Below are positions 17,647 to 25,920 of a DNA stretch of 64,000 nt, in pieces. Position numbers and translations under genes: made by a program. A model generated the notes under the pieces. That model was not told the origin of the DNA, made no database searches, and was given only the letters and a program-made list of their open reading frames with translations. Each line of letters begins with the position of its first letter. The stretch's first letter is position 1. Origin of the DNA: Halogranum amylolyticum (GTDB taxonomy: Archaea; Halobacteriota; Halobacteria; Halobacteriales; Haloferacaceae); NCBI RefSeq assembly GCF_900110465.1, contig NZ_FODV01000004.1, positions 1 through 64,000 on the forward strand, given 5' to 3'.

Positions 17647-17652
17647 CATAAG
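17647..17652 (-). promoter_or_regulatory. TATA box of carA
   Basis: The minus-strand box CTTATG lies about 29 nt before the carA ATG at 17621, giving a leaderless transcript. It shares a 96-bp intergenic region with the divergent Lrp/AsnC gene. Confidence 0.6.
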
Positions 17653-17717
17653 TGTTACTTTCGTAGCTGAGTTACGAATTTCGTAATCACTATGAGCGTC
17701 GCTGGTCAGGGTCGTGT

Positions 17718-18131
17718 ATGGACGACCTCGACCGACGCATCCTGAACATCCTCCGTCGAGACGCGAGAACGCCGTACACGGAGATCGCAGAGCGTGTCGG
17801 AACCTCCGAAGGGACGGTTCGCAACCGGGTCGAACGACTGACGAACGACGGCGTCATCGAACGGTTCACCGTGTCGACCCGAACCGGGAACGTGAAGGCG
17901 ATGATCGAAGTGTCGGTCGCCGTTGACGTCGACACGACCGTCGTCTGTGACCAGATGGCCGAGTGGGAGGAGGTCGACTTCGCCTGGCAGGTCAGCGGCG
18001 AGGAGGACGTCGTCCTCGTCGTCGACTGTGCGGACACCCGCGGCGTCAACGAACTCATCACGCAGGCGCGCGAACTGGAGGAGGTCAAGCGGACGAAGAC
18101 CCGACTCATCCTCGACGAGCGACTCGGCTAG
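17718..18131 (+). CDS. Lrp/AsnC-family transcriptional regulator
   Basis: The 137-aa protein has the N-terminal HTH (LDRRILNILRRDARTPYTEIAERVGTSEGTVRNRV) and a C-terminal RAM effector domain of beta-alpha-beta-beta-alpha-beta type (SVAVDVDTTVVC to KTRLILDERLG). Lrp/AsnC proteins form octamers or dimers and sense amino acids. Its position, divergent from carA with a short shared region, suggests it responds to arginine/glutamine-type signals and controls carA and itself; this is inference. The GTATGG context and start position are conserved-like. Confidence 0.9.
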   Translation: MDDLDRRILNILRRDARTPYTEIAERVGTSEGTVRNRVERLTNDGVIERFTVSTRTGNVKAMIEVSVAVDVDTTVVCDQMAEWEEVDFAWQVSGEEDVVLVVDCADTRGVNELITQARELEEVKRTKTRLILDERLG

Positions 18132-18170
18132 CCGGCAGGGTTTTGTGTCACTCCGTGCGAGTGACAGACG

Positions 18171-19121
18171 ATGCCCATCGAGCGCCAGCGACAGACGGAT
18201 GGCGGCCATCCGGCGTTCAGCGACCGCGTACTCGTTCTCAACCCGGTTAGCGGTGACAGCTCGCACTCCACGCAGGTCAGGGATCTCGCTGTCGACCACG
18301 GCTTCTCCATCAGCGAGACGAGCGAGTCAGGTGACGGCGTCGACCTCGCCGCCGACGCGGCCCGAGACGGTGCGGAGATCGTCGCGGCCTGTGGCGGCGA
18401 CGGAACGATCAACGAGGTCGTCCGTGGACTCGTAGAGGCGGACGCACTCGACGACGTGACGCTGGCCGTCGTCCCGGCAGGGACCGGCAACAACTTCGCT
18501 GGCAACCTCGGGATCCGGAGCATCGAACACGCCTTCGAGGTGATCGAAGAGGCGACACAGCGGCGTATCGACCTCGGTGTCGCCTCCGTCCCGGACGGGC
18601 CGACGCAGCCGTTCGTCAACTCCTGTATCGGCGGCATCACCGCCGAGGCGAGCGCCGCGACGACGCCCGACTCGAAAGACCGACTCGGTATCCTCGCCTA
18701 CGTCGTCAACACCCTCCAGACGCTCTCGGAGTACGACGGGATGCGCCTCCGCGTGGAGGCGGGCGGCGAGGACACCTGGGAGGGGGAGGCCATCTTCGCG
18801 CTCGTGGGGAACGGCCGCCGGTTCCCGGTCGAGGGCCGGACGCAAGCCGACATGGAAGACGGCCAGTTCGACGTCACCATCGTAGAGGACAAGCCGACGA
18901 TCAACCTCGCGGGAGAGGCGGCGATAAAGCGACTTTTCGGCGGTGAGACGGCCAACATCACCCAACTACAGACGCCGTCGTTGCGGCTGCACGTTCTCGA
19001 CGACACCGTCCAGTTCAGCCTCGACGGAGAAATGGTCGAAGCGAACGCACTCGACATCACCACACGACCACGTTCGCTCGGTGTGTTCGTCGGTGACGAG
19101 TACGACCCGGATCCCGACTGA
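18171..19121 (+). CDS. Diacylglycerol/lipid kinase family protein (YegS-like)
   Basis: The 316-aa protein contains the lipid-kinase catalytic motif GGDGTINEV, the PAGTGNNFAGNLG nucleotide site and the LDGEMVEA segment near the C-terminus, as in YegS/DgkB proteins. These phosphorylate diacylglycerol-like or related lipids with ATP. In an archaeon the natural substrate is an ether lipid or polyprenol-like alcohol; this is not defined by the sequence. It follows the Lrp/AsnC gene with a 39-bp gap on the same strand and may be cotranscribed, but there is no clear functional link. Confidence 0.88.
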   Translation: MPIERQRQTDGGHPAFSDRVLVLNPVSGDSSHSTQVRDLAVDHGFSISETSESGDGVDLAADAARDGAEIVAACGGDGTINEVVRGLVEADALDDVTLAVVPAGTGNNFAGNLGIRSIEHAFEVIEEATQRRIDLGVASVPDGPTQPFVNSCIGGITAEASAATTPDSKDRLGILAYVVNTLQTLSEYDGMRLRVEAGGEDTWEGEAIFALVGNGRRFPVEGRTQADMEDGQFDVTIVEDKPTINLAGEAAIKRLFGGETANITQLQTPSLRLHVLDDTVQFSLDGEMVEANALDITTRPRSLGVFVGDEYDPDPD

Positions 19122-19163
19122 CGCCGTCGAAGCGGAGTCGTGGGCCCGGTACAGAAGGCAGTG

Positions 19164-19841
19164 TCAGCGCTCGGCCGCCTCGACGCTGTCGGACTCCATC
19201 CACTTCTTCTCCGCGTGGATTCGCGTGTAAGCGCGGTCGACGAGACGGTCGAACGGGCCGAACTTGGTGACGGCGGTCACCCGCCCGTCGCGGATGGCGT
19301 CGGCGACGGCCGCGGGAGTCAGTTCGTCCGCGTCGATCTTCGTGTAGGCGCGACCGACCTCCACGAGGTAGTGTGCGTCGCTGCCGCCGACGAGTGGGAG
19401 GTCGAGCTGTTTCGCGAGCTGTTGTGTCTTCGCGATATGTTCGGGGTTCTTGCCGTTGATCTCGACGGCGTCGAAGTCGGCCCCCGAGTTTCGGGCGTTG
19501 CTGTTTCGGTACGGGTGAGCGAGGATGGCCGCACAGCCCCGGTCGTGTGCGAGGTCGACGGTCTCGGACGCGCTGAGTTCGCCGACCTCGGTTCTGTCCG
19601 GTGGGTTCGCACCGACGACGACGACGTGCCCGTCGGACGTGGAGACCTCGATACCGGGGATCGTCGGAAACCTCGTCTCCGCGGAGTAACTGTAGTCGTG
19701 GTTCGTCACGGCCAACGCATCCAGTCCGCGCAGTCGCGCCGCGAGGGTGTTGAGCTTGAGACCGAACGCGTCGTATCGCGTTGCCCGTCCTCGCCAGGCG
19801 TGAAAGAAACGACTGTGACTGTGAAGGTCGACGGCGTACAC
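19164..19841 (-). CDS. PHP-domain phosphoesterase
   Basis: The 225-aa protein starts at the PHP motif DLHSHSR, has VTNHDYS in place of the usual TDHD, AHPYRNS and the GGSDAHYL metal ligand, and the VGRAYTKI segment shared with the PHP protein at 14447. The GTG at 19841 is chosen because the ORF upstream of it overlaps the idi promoter and first codons; the same GTG has an A/T-rich box (GATAAG) about 25 nt upstream. The last 30 residues are basic/aromatic. The Asn in VTNHD departs from the common Asp at one metal-ligand position. Confidence 0.82.
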   Translation of the reverse strand: MYAVDLHSHSRFFHAWRGRATRYDAFGLKLNTLAARLRGLDALAVTNHDYSYSAETRFPTIPGIEVSTSDGHVVVVGANPPDRTEVGELSASETVDLAHDRGCAAILAHPYRNSNARNSGADFDAVEINGKNPEHIAKTQQLAKQLDLPLVGGSDAHYLVEVGRAYTKIDADELTPAAVADAIRDGRVTAVTKFGPFDRLVDRAYTRIHAEKKWMESDSVEAAER

Positions 19842-19971
19842 ACGTCTGCAGACTCGTCGGCAGACCTTTGTTCTTATCCCCGAATTCGCGGCGAGTGTCA
19901 GAAACGCGAGAGCGGTCGCTCGACGGGGTCGCATCGAAGACTCCTTCACTCCCCTCACCGATGACTCCCGC

Positions 19972-20574
19972 ATGAGCACGAACGACGTTTCGGCGGCCGA
20001 ATCGGACGCCGGTTCGGACGACGCCGCAGCGGCCGAGCGCCACAAGAACGCCGGGCAGGACGTTATCGCCGTCGACTCCGACGACAACGAAGAGGGACTC
20101 GTCAACCGACTCGACGCCCACACCGGCGACGGGATTCGCCACCGTGCGTTCACCTGTCTCGTCTTCGACGGCGAGGGGCGCATCCTCCTCGGTCAGCGTG
20201 CACCGTCGAAACGCCTCTGGGACACCCACTGGGACGGTACCGTCGCTTCCCACCCCGTCGAGGGGCAGAGCCAGGAGGAGGCAACCCGACAGCGCCTCGA
20301 AGAGGAACTCGGCATCACGCCCGACCAGTACGACGACGTCGAACTGACCGATCGCTTCGAGTACAAACGCTACTACCCCAACGAAGGCGTCGAGTGGGAG
20401 GTCTGTGCCGTGCTGAAGGTGACGCTCGAAGACACCACGCTCGACCCCGACGAGGACGAGATCGCCGGTCTGCTCTGGGCCGACTACGAGCATCTGCACG
20501 ACCACCCCAAGTGGTACCGCCAACTGCGCCTGTGTCCGTGGTTCGAGATCGCCATGCGTCGTGACTTCGAGTAG
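19972..20574 (+). CDS. idi: Isopentenyl-diphosphate delta-isomerase, type I-like (Nudix)
   Basis: The 200-aa protein has the type I IDI framework: an LGQR segment, WDTHWDGTVASHP, the Nudix-like QEEATRQRLEEELG and the NEGVEWEVCAVL segment with the catalytic-position Glu at E143. The enzyme interconverts IPP and DMAPP in isoprenoid lipid synthesis. In studied type I enzymes the residue before (S/G)HP is the catalytic Cys; here it is A92 (TVASHP). It is divergent from the PHP gene and its 3' end overlaps the JAMM gene by 14 bp. An acidic N-terminal extension of 25 residues precedes the fold. Confidence 0.85.
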   Translation: MSTNDVSAAESDAGSDDAAAAERHKNAGQDVIAVDSDDNEEGLVNRLDAHTGDGIRHRAFTCLVFDGEGRILLGQRAPSKRLWDTHWDGTVASHPVEGQSQEEATRQRLEEELGITPDQYDDVELTDRFEYKRYYPNEGVEWEVCAVLKVTLEDTTLDPDEDEIAGLLWADYEHLHDHPKWYRQLRLCPWFEIAMRRDFE

Positions 20575-21007
20575 ACTCGTCCTCCCCGCGACAGTTCGCG
20601 CCGAATTACTATCTCACGCGCGTGAGGGCGTCGGCGACGAACCGAGAGAGGTCTGTGGTGTCCTCGCTGGCCGTCGAGACGGTGGTGGGAGTGACACGGA
20701 CGCCGTCGACCGCGTGACCGAAATACGCCGTGTCACTAACGTCGCCGACGACCGCCGCGTCGCCTACGAACTCGACCCGGAGGAGACGATCGCTACCGTC
20801 GAAGCTCTCGAGGACGCCGGACTGGACGTCGTCGGCTTCTATCACTCCCATCCGGAGACGCCTGCTCGACCGAGCGCGACCGACGAGGCGCAGGCGACGT
20901 GGACCGGCTACGTCTACTGTATCCTCTCGCCCGCCGAAGACGCGGTTCGGGCGTGGCGCTGGACCGGCGAGACGTTCGACCCGCTCGACGTCGTCGAGGA
21001 GCCGTAG
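20561..21007 (+). CDS. JAMM/MPN+ metalloprotease (desampylase-like, HvJAMM1 family)
   Basis: The 148-aa protein carries the full JAMM zinc site: E30, then H95-x-H97 with S105 and D108 (HSHPETPARPSATD). Haloarchaeal homologues (HvJAMM1) cleave ubiquitin-like SAMP proteins from targets and free SAMP for molybdopterin synthase and tRNA thiolation. The start is the GTG at 20561, which overlaps the idi stop codon by 14 bp, so translation is probably coupled to idi. Another overlapping short gene was not found. The window contains no SAMP or UbaA gene. Confidence 0.88.
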   Translation: MTSSRLVLPATVRAELLSHAREGVGDEPREVCGVLAGRRDGGGSDTDAVDRVTEIRRVTNVADDRRVAYELDPEETIATVEALEDAGLDVVGFYHSHPETPARPSATDEAQATWTGYVYCILSPAEDAVRAWRWTGETFDPLDVVEEP

Positions 21008-21018
21008 CCGAGTCGAGC

Positions 21019-21672
21019 TCAGAGCACCTCGCCGAGACGGTCGAACTCGTCGGGTGCGACGTGCAGGTCGGCACGACAGCCCGGACAGTCCGCGTCGTCG
21101 GCGACGACGTGGACCGTCGATTTCCACCCCGAGTCGACCGCACCGCCGACGTCGTCCTCGGCGTCGTCGCCGACGTAGACGTGTTCGTCGGCCGGGAGAC
21201 GTAGCTCGGCAGTCTCGAAGATCTGTTCGTCCGGTTTCGTCGCACCGACGTCGTGTGAGACGACGACGGCGTCGAACAGCCCCAGCAGGTCGTGTACGGC
21301 GAGCTTCTCGCGTTGGACGGCACCGATGCCGTTCGAGAGCACGCCGAGTCGATGCTCCCGCCCCAGCGCGTCGAGTGCGTCGCGGACGCCTGCGGCGACC
21401 GTCGTCGCCGCCAGTTCCGCGTCGACTCTCGCGTCGCGAAACGCGACCGGATCGACGTCGAGGCCGAACTCGCGACGGAGGTCGCAGGCGGCAGCGAGAA
21501 ACGGATCGTCGTGGAACGCGGCGAACCGGTCGAAGAACCGCTGGACGTAGTACTGCTGGTACTTCTCGGGCGGAGCGACGCCGACCTGTTCGCAGGCGTC
21601 GGCGAAGATGTCGGCGAACGAGCGGTCGTACTGGAGGAGCGTCCCGTCGAGGTCGACGTAGATGGCAGTCAT
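21019..21672 (-). CDS. HAD superfamily hydrolase
   Basis: The 217-aa protein begins with the HAD nucleophile motif DLDGTLLQ (YVDLDGT), has the motif II Ser/Thr in VLSNG, a Lys in ATKPDEQIF and motif IV in VYVGDDAEDD. This is a small phosphatase or haloacid-type hydrolase with a helical cap domain at about residues 15-90. Substrate not predictable. It is convergent with the JAMM gene (11 bp) and its ATG at 21672 is 110 bp from the divergent SDR gene. A CPGC pair near the C-terminus might bind metal, although this is not a family feature. Confidence 0.85.
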   Translation of the reverse strand: MTAIYVDLDGTLLQYDRSFADIFADACEQVGVAPPEKYQQYYVQRFFDRFAAFHDDPFLAAACDLRREFGLDVDPVAFRDARVDAELAATTVAAGVRDALDALGREHRLGVLSNGIGAVQREKLAVHDLLGLFDAVVVSHDVGATKPDEQIFETAELRLPADEHVYVGDDAEDDVGGAVDSGWKSTVHVVADDADCPGCRADLHVAPDEFDRLGEVL

Positions 21673-21782
21673 CGGCGGGTCGACGCGACGACGCGAGAAA
21701 AACGGTCTGGTCGTGTGGGAACCCCAGACACGAAGGAGACCGCTTGAAAAGTGCTTTCCGGTGGGAAAGGGTAGCCAGCGGT

Positions 21783-22481
21783 ATGAAGCCGGAGCTCTAC
21801 GACCGACTCGACGGGCAGGTCGCACTCGTCACGGGTGCGAACCGCGGTCTCGGCAGACAGATCGCCGAAAACCTCACCGAACTCGGCGTCATCGTCTACG
21901 CCGGGGTTCGAAGCACGGACCACGAGGTCGGCGAGCGACAGGAGAAGGTGCTGCTCGACGTGACCCAGCACGGCGAGGTGCAGGACACCGTCGAGAACGT
22001 CGGCGACGAGGCCAACGGCATCGACATCCTCGTCAACAACGCCGGCGTCGGCGAGTTCGGCGACGACCTCGTCGACGAACCGGTGTCGGCCATCGACCGC
22101 ACCCTGATGACGAACGTCCGCGGCCCGATGCTCACCGCGAAGTACGCGCTTCCGTATCTCCTCCAGCACGAGGGCGGTCGGATCGTCAACCTCTCCTCGG
22201 GGATGGGTGCCCTCGGCGAACCCCAGAGCGGCGGATCGCCGTCGTACCGGATCTCGAAGACCGGTATCAACGGGCTGACCGCGTACCTCCACGGCGAGTA
22301 CGGCGACGAGGGACTGATCGCCAACTCGGCCTGTCCGGGGTGGGTCCGGACCGACATGGGTGGCGAGGAGGCCGACCGCTCGGTCGAGGAGGGCGCGGAG
22401 ACGCCGACGTGGCTCTGCCGCTTCAAGCCGGGGAGCCCTGGCGGGAAGTTCTGGCGCGACAAGGAAGTCATCGACTGGTAA
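21783..22481 (+). CDS. Short-chain dehydrogenase/reductase
   Basis: The 232-aa protein has the SDR cofactor motif TGANRGLG (T17-G24), the NNAG motif and the catalytic YxxxK (SYRISK), with a Ser in the preceding NLSSGMG. The C-terminal PTWLCRFKPGSPGGKFWRDKEVIDW resembles carbonyl-reductase/plant-type SDRs. It is NAD(P)-dependent; substrate unknown. A CTTGAAAAG box about 30 nt upstream supports the ATG at 21783. It is transcribed between two minus-strand genes and ends 13 bp before the AI-2E-type gene. Confidence 0.88.
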   Translation: MKPELYDRLDGQVALVTGANRGLGRQIAENLTELGVIVYAGVRSTDHEVGERQEKVLLDVTQHGEVQDTVENVGDEANGIDILVNNAGVGEFGDDLVDEPVSAIDRTLMTNVRGPMLTAKYALPYLLQHEGGRIVNLSSGMGALGEPQSGGSPSYRISKTGINGLTAYLHGEYGDEGLIANSACPGWVRTDMGGEEADRSVEEGAETPTWLCRFKPGSPGGKFWRDKEVIDW

Positions 22482-22494
22482 GCGACCGCCTCGG

Positions 22495-23706
22495 CTACAG
22501 TTCGTCGGACTCGGCTCCGCAGCCGTCGGCTGCTGTCTCGTTCGTGTCTCCGTCCGAGTCGCTCCCGCCGAACGTACCGTCTCGGCTCTCCTGTGGGTTG
22601 GCTCCTACCTCCTCCGCCAGCATCGGCTCGGGGCCGAGCGGGTCGCCGCGGAGCAGTTGTGGAAGTACGATTCGAACCGCCTCGAACAGGAGGACGACCA
22701 CGATCGGGAGGAAGAAGAACCCGTACCAGCCGAACAGAACCGGTCCGAGCACGTACGCGAACAGCAACAAGATCGTGTCGAACTTTCGCCCCGAGAGATA
22801 CGGCTGGATGACCGACTGGGGGAGGATGTCCAAGACGAGCGCGTAGACAGCGAGGACACCACCGACGAACAGGAGGTGGTTCCCAGCTGCCCGTGTCGCT
22901 TGAAGGCCGAGGAGCGCGACGACGGGAAGGTAGACGACCTTGCCGACGACGATAGGAATGAGACTCGTCAGCCCTGTCAGAACCCCCAGGGTGAGCACCA
23001 TCGGAATCTGTAGACCCTGTGGCGCGAGATAGTTCGTCGCCCCGTACAGCACCGTCGCGATGACGGCCATGACAGCAACGAACAGGAGGTTCCCGAAGAA
23101 CACCGACTCGAGGTCGTTGTCGACAGTGACCGCGTACGCGTACGCGGTCGTGTCTCGGCCGCCAACGAGCGCGACGACCGTCTTCGAGAGGGCTTCGTCC
23201 CGTTCGAGAAGCGCGTACGAAAGCGTCACCGACAGTGCGAGAAGCACGACCGCTCCGAACACCATCTGGACCGCTTGAAGCGCCTTCCGGAGAATCGACT
23301 CGAGAGATCCCTGAAGACTGCTGCTACCCGAGAGTGGGTTCTCGAGTGTCGACAGGAGTTGAGCTCGCTCGGCAGCTGAGAGGGCGTCGAGCCCGAAGAC
23401 ACGGGAGACGAGCATCGAGGTGCTGGACCCGCCGACCAGGTGTTGGAGCTGTTGGAACACCTGTGTGCTGGCGTAGATGACAAGCAAGAGCGCTGGGAGT
23501 AAGACGACCGCGATGGTCAGTGCGGCAGCGATTCGGTCGGAGTCGACGACCCGACTGAATCGGTCACAAACCGGTCGGGTCGCGTAGTATCCGAACACGC
23601 CGAGGACGAGGATATCGATGAACGAATACGTCAGAAACAGCGTCGCTCCAGCGAGAGCGAGAATATACAACCACCAACCGAGACGATTCCGACTCGGCGA
23701 GGTCAT
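22495..23706 (-). CDS. AI-2E family permease (first paralogue)
   Basis: The 403-aa membrane protein has 7-8 hydrophobic helices, a mid-region soluble loop (about residues 95-160) and the conserved C-terminal FGWYGFFFLPIVVVLLFEAVRIVLPQLL block of the TqsA/PerM (AI-2 exporter) family. Bacterial members export AI-2 or act as Na+/H+ antiporters; the archaeal role is unknown. The acidic/polar tail after residue 350 is unstructured. A second member lies at 36444-37613 with about the same layout. Start at ATG 23706 matches the hydrophobic N-terminus. Confidence 0.88.
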   Translation of the reverse strand: MTSPSRNRLGWWLYILALAGATLFLTYSFIDILVLGVFGYYATRPVCDRFSRVVDSDRIAAALTIAVVLLPALLLVIYASTQVFQQLQHLVGGSSTSMLVSRVFGLDALSAAERAQLLSTLENPLSGSSSLQGSLESILRKALQAVQMVFGAVVLLALSVTLSYALLERDEALSKTVVALVGGRDTTAYAYAVTVDNDLESVFFGNLLFVAVMAVIATVLYGATNYLAPQGLQIPMVLTLGVLTGLTSLIPIVVGKVVYLPVVALLGLQATRAAGNHLLFVGGVLAVYALVLDILPQSVIQPYLSGRKFDTILLLFAYVLGPVLFGWYGFFFLPIVVVLLFEAVRIVLPQLLRGDPLGPEPMLAEEVGANPQESRDGTFGGSDSDGDTNETAADGCGAESDEL

Positions 23707-23923
23707 GGTTGTACCGGCCTCCACTGGACGCCCGTCTCGAACCAGTTGGTGAGGAGAGCTGTGCGAACAGCGGCGACCGGTTCGTACGGACGGGGATCGA
23801 GATCTGAGTTCTCGATCGTCACCAGATTGTCCACGGACGACTCTGACTCGCTCTACACCGTTGTAGCTTCGGGCAGTCGACGAATCCGTCGACATTTTTG
23901 TCACGACTCGCCAAGCCACGGGT

Positions 23924-24769
23924 ATGAACGACCTCGGGACACCCGTACTGGACAACCATCTGCATCTCGACCGGGAGAATCAGGGTATCGAGGCCGTCGA
24001 GGACTTCCACCGCCTCGGCGGAACCCACCTCCTCGTCGTCAACAAACCGTCGTGGCATCTCGGCGTCGAAGCGGAGACGGGCGAGGATTTCAGAGACGTG
24101 TTCGAGGAGACGGTCTCGCTCGTCGAAGAGGCCACCGAGGTGCTCCGCGGGCGTGCGTGGCCCGTCTTGGGCGTCCATCCCGGTCTCGTCACCCGCCTCA
24201 CCGACGAGCGCGGCTTCGAACCGCACGAGGCGCGCGACCTGATGCAGGACGGCCTCTCGGTCGCGGCGGAGTTCGTCCGCGACGGACGGGCGCTCGCGCT
24301 CAAGTCCGGTCGCCCTCACTACGACGTCTCCGACGCGGTCTGGGAGGCTTCGAACGACGTGCTCCGGCACGGGCTCGACCTCGCGGCCGACTGCGACTGT
24401 GCGCTGCAGCTACACACCGAGACGACGCAGGACCTCTCGGACGTCGCGACGTGGGCCGCCGAGCGCGACGTTCCGCGCGAGCGAGTCGTCAAGCACTACG
24501 CGACCGGTCGACTCGTCGGCGGGACGCCGAGCGTGATGAGCGAGAAGGAGTACCTCGACGTCGCGGTCGAGGCGGGCGAGCCGTTCCTAATGGAGACGGA
24601 CTTCGTCGACGACGCCGACCGGCCGGGTGCGGTGCTCGGCCCGAAGACGGTCCCCCGTCGCGTCCAGTGGCTGCTCGAGGAGGGACACGCAGACGCCGTG
24701 GAGACCGCCCACGTCGAGACCCCCCGCGAAGTGTACGGAATCGACACACTCGCGACCTTGAGTAGTTAA
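23924..24769 (+). CDS. TatD-family metal-dependent hydrolase
   Basis: The 281-aa protein opens with the metal ligands DNHLHLDREN, contains LGVHPGLVT, LKSGRPHYDVSD, ALQLHTE, VVKHYATG and METDFVDD, the series of His/Asp/Glu positions of the TatD/YcfH (alpha/beta barrel) hydrolases. TatD proteins are DNases or phosphoesterases with a divalent metal. An archaeal subfamily of this length is conserved. A TTTTTG box 28 nt upstream supports a leaderless ATG at 23924. It is followed after 59 bp by the DUF2150 gene on the same strand. Confidence 0.85.
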   Translation: MNDLGTPVLDNHLHLDRENQGIEAVEDFHRLGGTHLLVVNKPSWHLGVEAETGEDFRDVFEETVSLVEEATEVLRGRAWPVLGVHPGLVTRLTDERGFEPHEARDLMQDGLSVAAEFVRDGRALALKSGRPHYDVSDAVWEASNDVLRHGLDLAADCDCALQLHTETTQDLSDVATWAAERDVPRERVVKHYATGRLVGGTPSVMSEKEYLDVAVEAGEPFLMETDFVDDADRPGAVLGPKTVPRRVQWLLEEGHADAVETAHVETPREVYGIDTLATLSS

Positions 24770-24828
24770 ACTGGCCGGTTTCTCGGCGATAGGAAAGGCA
24801 TTTGAGTTCAGGTACTGTCGGTGGAGGT

Positions 24829-25410
24829 ATGAGCGAACCAGAGGAGACGTTCTACACGGAAGAACGCTGGCAGAACTGGTTGAGCCGCGTCGAAGAAGAA
24901 GAGCTCGACCCCGAGAACGAAGACTCCGCACGATTGCTCCTCAACCTGCAGGACGACGCCGCCATCGCCGTGGCGAAGATCCTCTCGGCGTACGACGAGG
25001 ACCGTCTCTCGCAGGAAGAGGCGATCGAAGAGCTCACCGACGTCCGCGAGATCGTCCTGACCGAAGTCGAGTTCGACGACGAGGAGAAACTGATGCTCAT
25101 CGACGGCGTCCAGACCAGCCTCGTCTGCGTCTTCTACGCCGCCGAGGAGTACGTCGCCGCCGGTCCCGCCGAGGAGGCCAGCGTCGAGGAGTACGTCCGG
25201 GCCGCCGCCGACGCCGAGGCCGACGAGGACCTCGACGCGGCGCTCGGTTACCTCGTACAGGCCGGGACGCGTATCATCGACGGCGACGACCTCGACATGG
25301 CGCTCGTCGAGGACATCGAGTACGGACTCGTCTCCGAGTGGGTCAACGGCCTCGACTCGCTGCAGAGCGCCCTCAGCGACCCCGAAGTCGTCGAAGAAGA
25401 CGACGCATAG
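24829..25410 (+). CDS. DUF2150 family protein
   Basis: The 193-aa, extremely acidic, helical protein begins MSEPEETFYTEERWQNWLSRVE and contains NLQDDAAIAVAKILSAYDED and VQTSLVCVFYAAEEYVA, matching the archaeal DUF2150 family of unknown function. No catalytic site is seen. A CATTTGAG box about 26 nt upstream fixes the start at 24829; the upstream in-frame start at 24802 would be inside the promoter. It follows the TatD-like gene but has its own promoter. Confidence 0.85.
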   Translation: MSEPEETFYTEERWQNWLSRVEEEELDPENEDSARLLLNLQDDAAIAVAKILSAYDEDRLSQEEAIEELTDVREIVLTEVEFDDEEKLMLIDGVQTSLVCVFYAAEEYVAAGPAEEASVEEYVRAAADAEADEDLDAALGYLVQAGTRIIDGDDLDMALVEDIEYGLVSEWVNGLDSLQSALSDPEVVEEDDA

Positions 25411-25476
25411 AGTCTCGAAAGAGACTGTCTGCTTTTCGAGTAAGTCTTTTCACCCTACTCACAGTTGAGATAGGCA

Positions 25477-25920
25477 ATGGACTTTCGGGGAGACGACCGT
25501 GGCGTGACCGTGCAGGTCGGCGCGATTCTGCTTTTCGGTCTACTGATACTCTCGATGTCGGCCTACCAGACGACGGTCGTCCCCGCCGAGAATGAGCAGG
25601 TCGAGTTTCGTCACAACCAGCAGGTACAGGAGGATCTACAGTCGTTTCGGTCCGCCGTCAGCCGGACCGTCGGGACGGGCGTGACACAGTCGGTCGCGAT
25701 CCGGACGGGGACACAGTACCCCGAGCGAGCGCTGTTCGTCAACCCGCCGTCGCCGTCGGGGACGGTGCGGACCGAAGCGCTCGGCGAGAGTCGACTCCGG
25801 AACGTGAGAGCGCTCGACGACGAGACGGCCGACTACTGGGGCCGGGTGAGACCAAGTCGTTCTCGACGACTACTGTTCGCTACGAACCGAGCTACCACGT
25901 CTATCAGAACGCGCCGATGA
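25477..25920 (+). pseudogene. Pilin-like Ig-domain surface protein, 5' part of a frameshifted gene
   Basis: The 147-aa ORF begins MDFRGDDRGVTVQVGAILLFGLL, an Arg-Gly site before a hydrophobic helix as in class III (type IV pilin-like) signal peptides. It continues to ALDDETADYW at 25839 and then into 27 basic, atypical residues. The -1 frame directly after this point reads GPGETKSF..VRYEPSYHVYQNAPMTVYENG into the next ORF, so one gene is split by a 1-bp change in a run of four G (25838-25841). A GTCTTTT box lies 29 nt upstream of the ATG. Confidence 0.8.
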
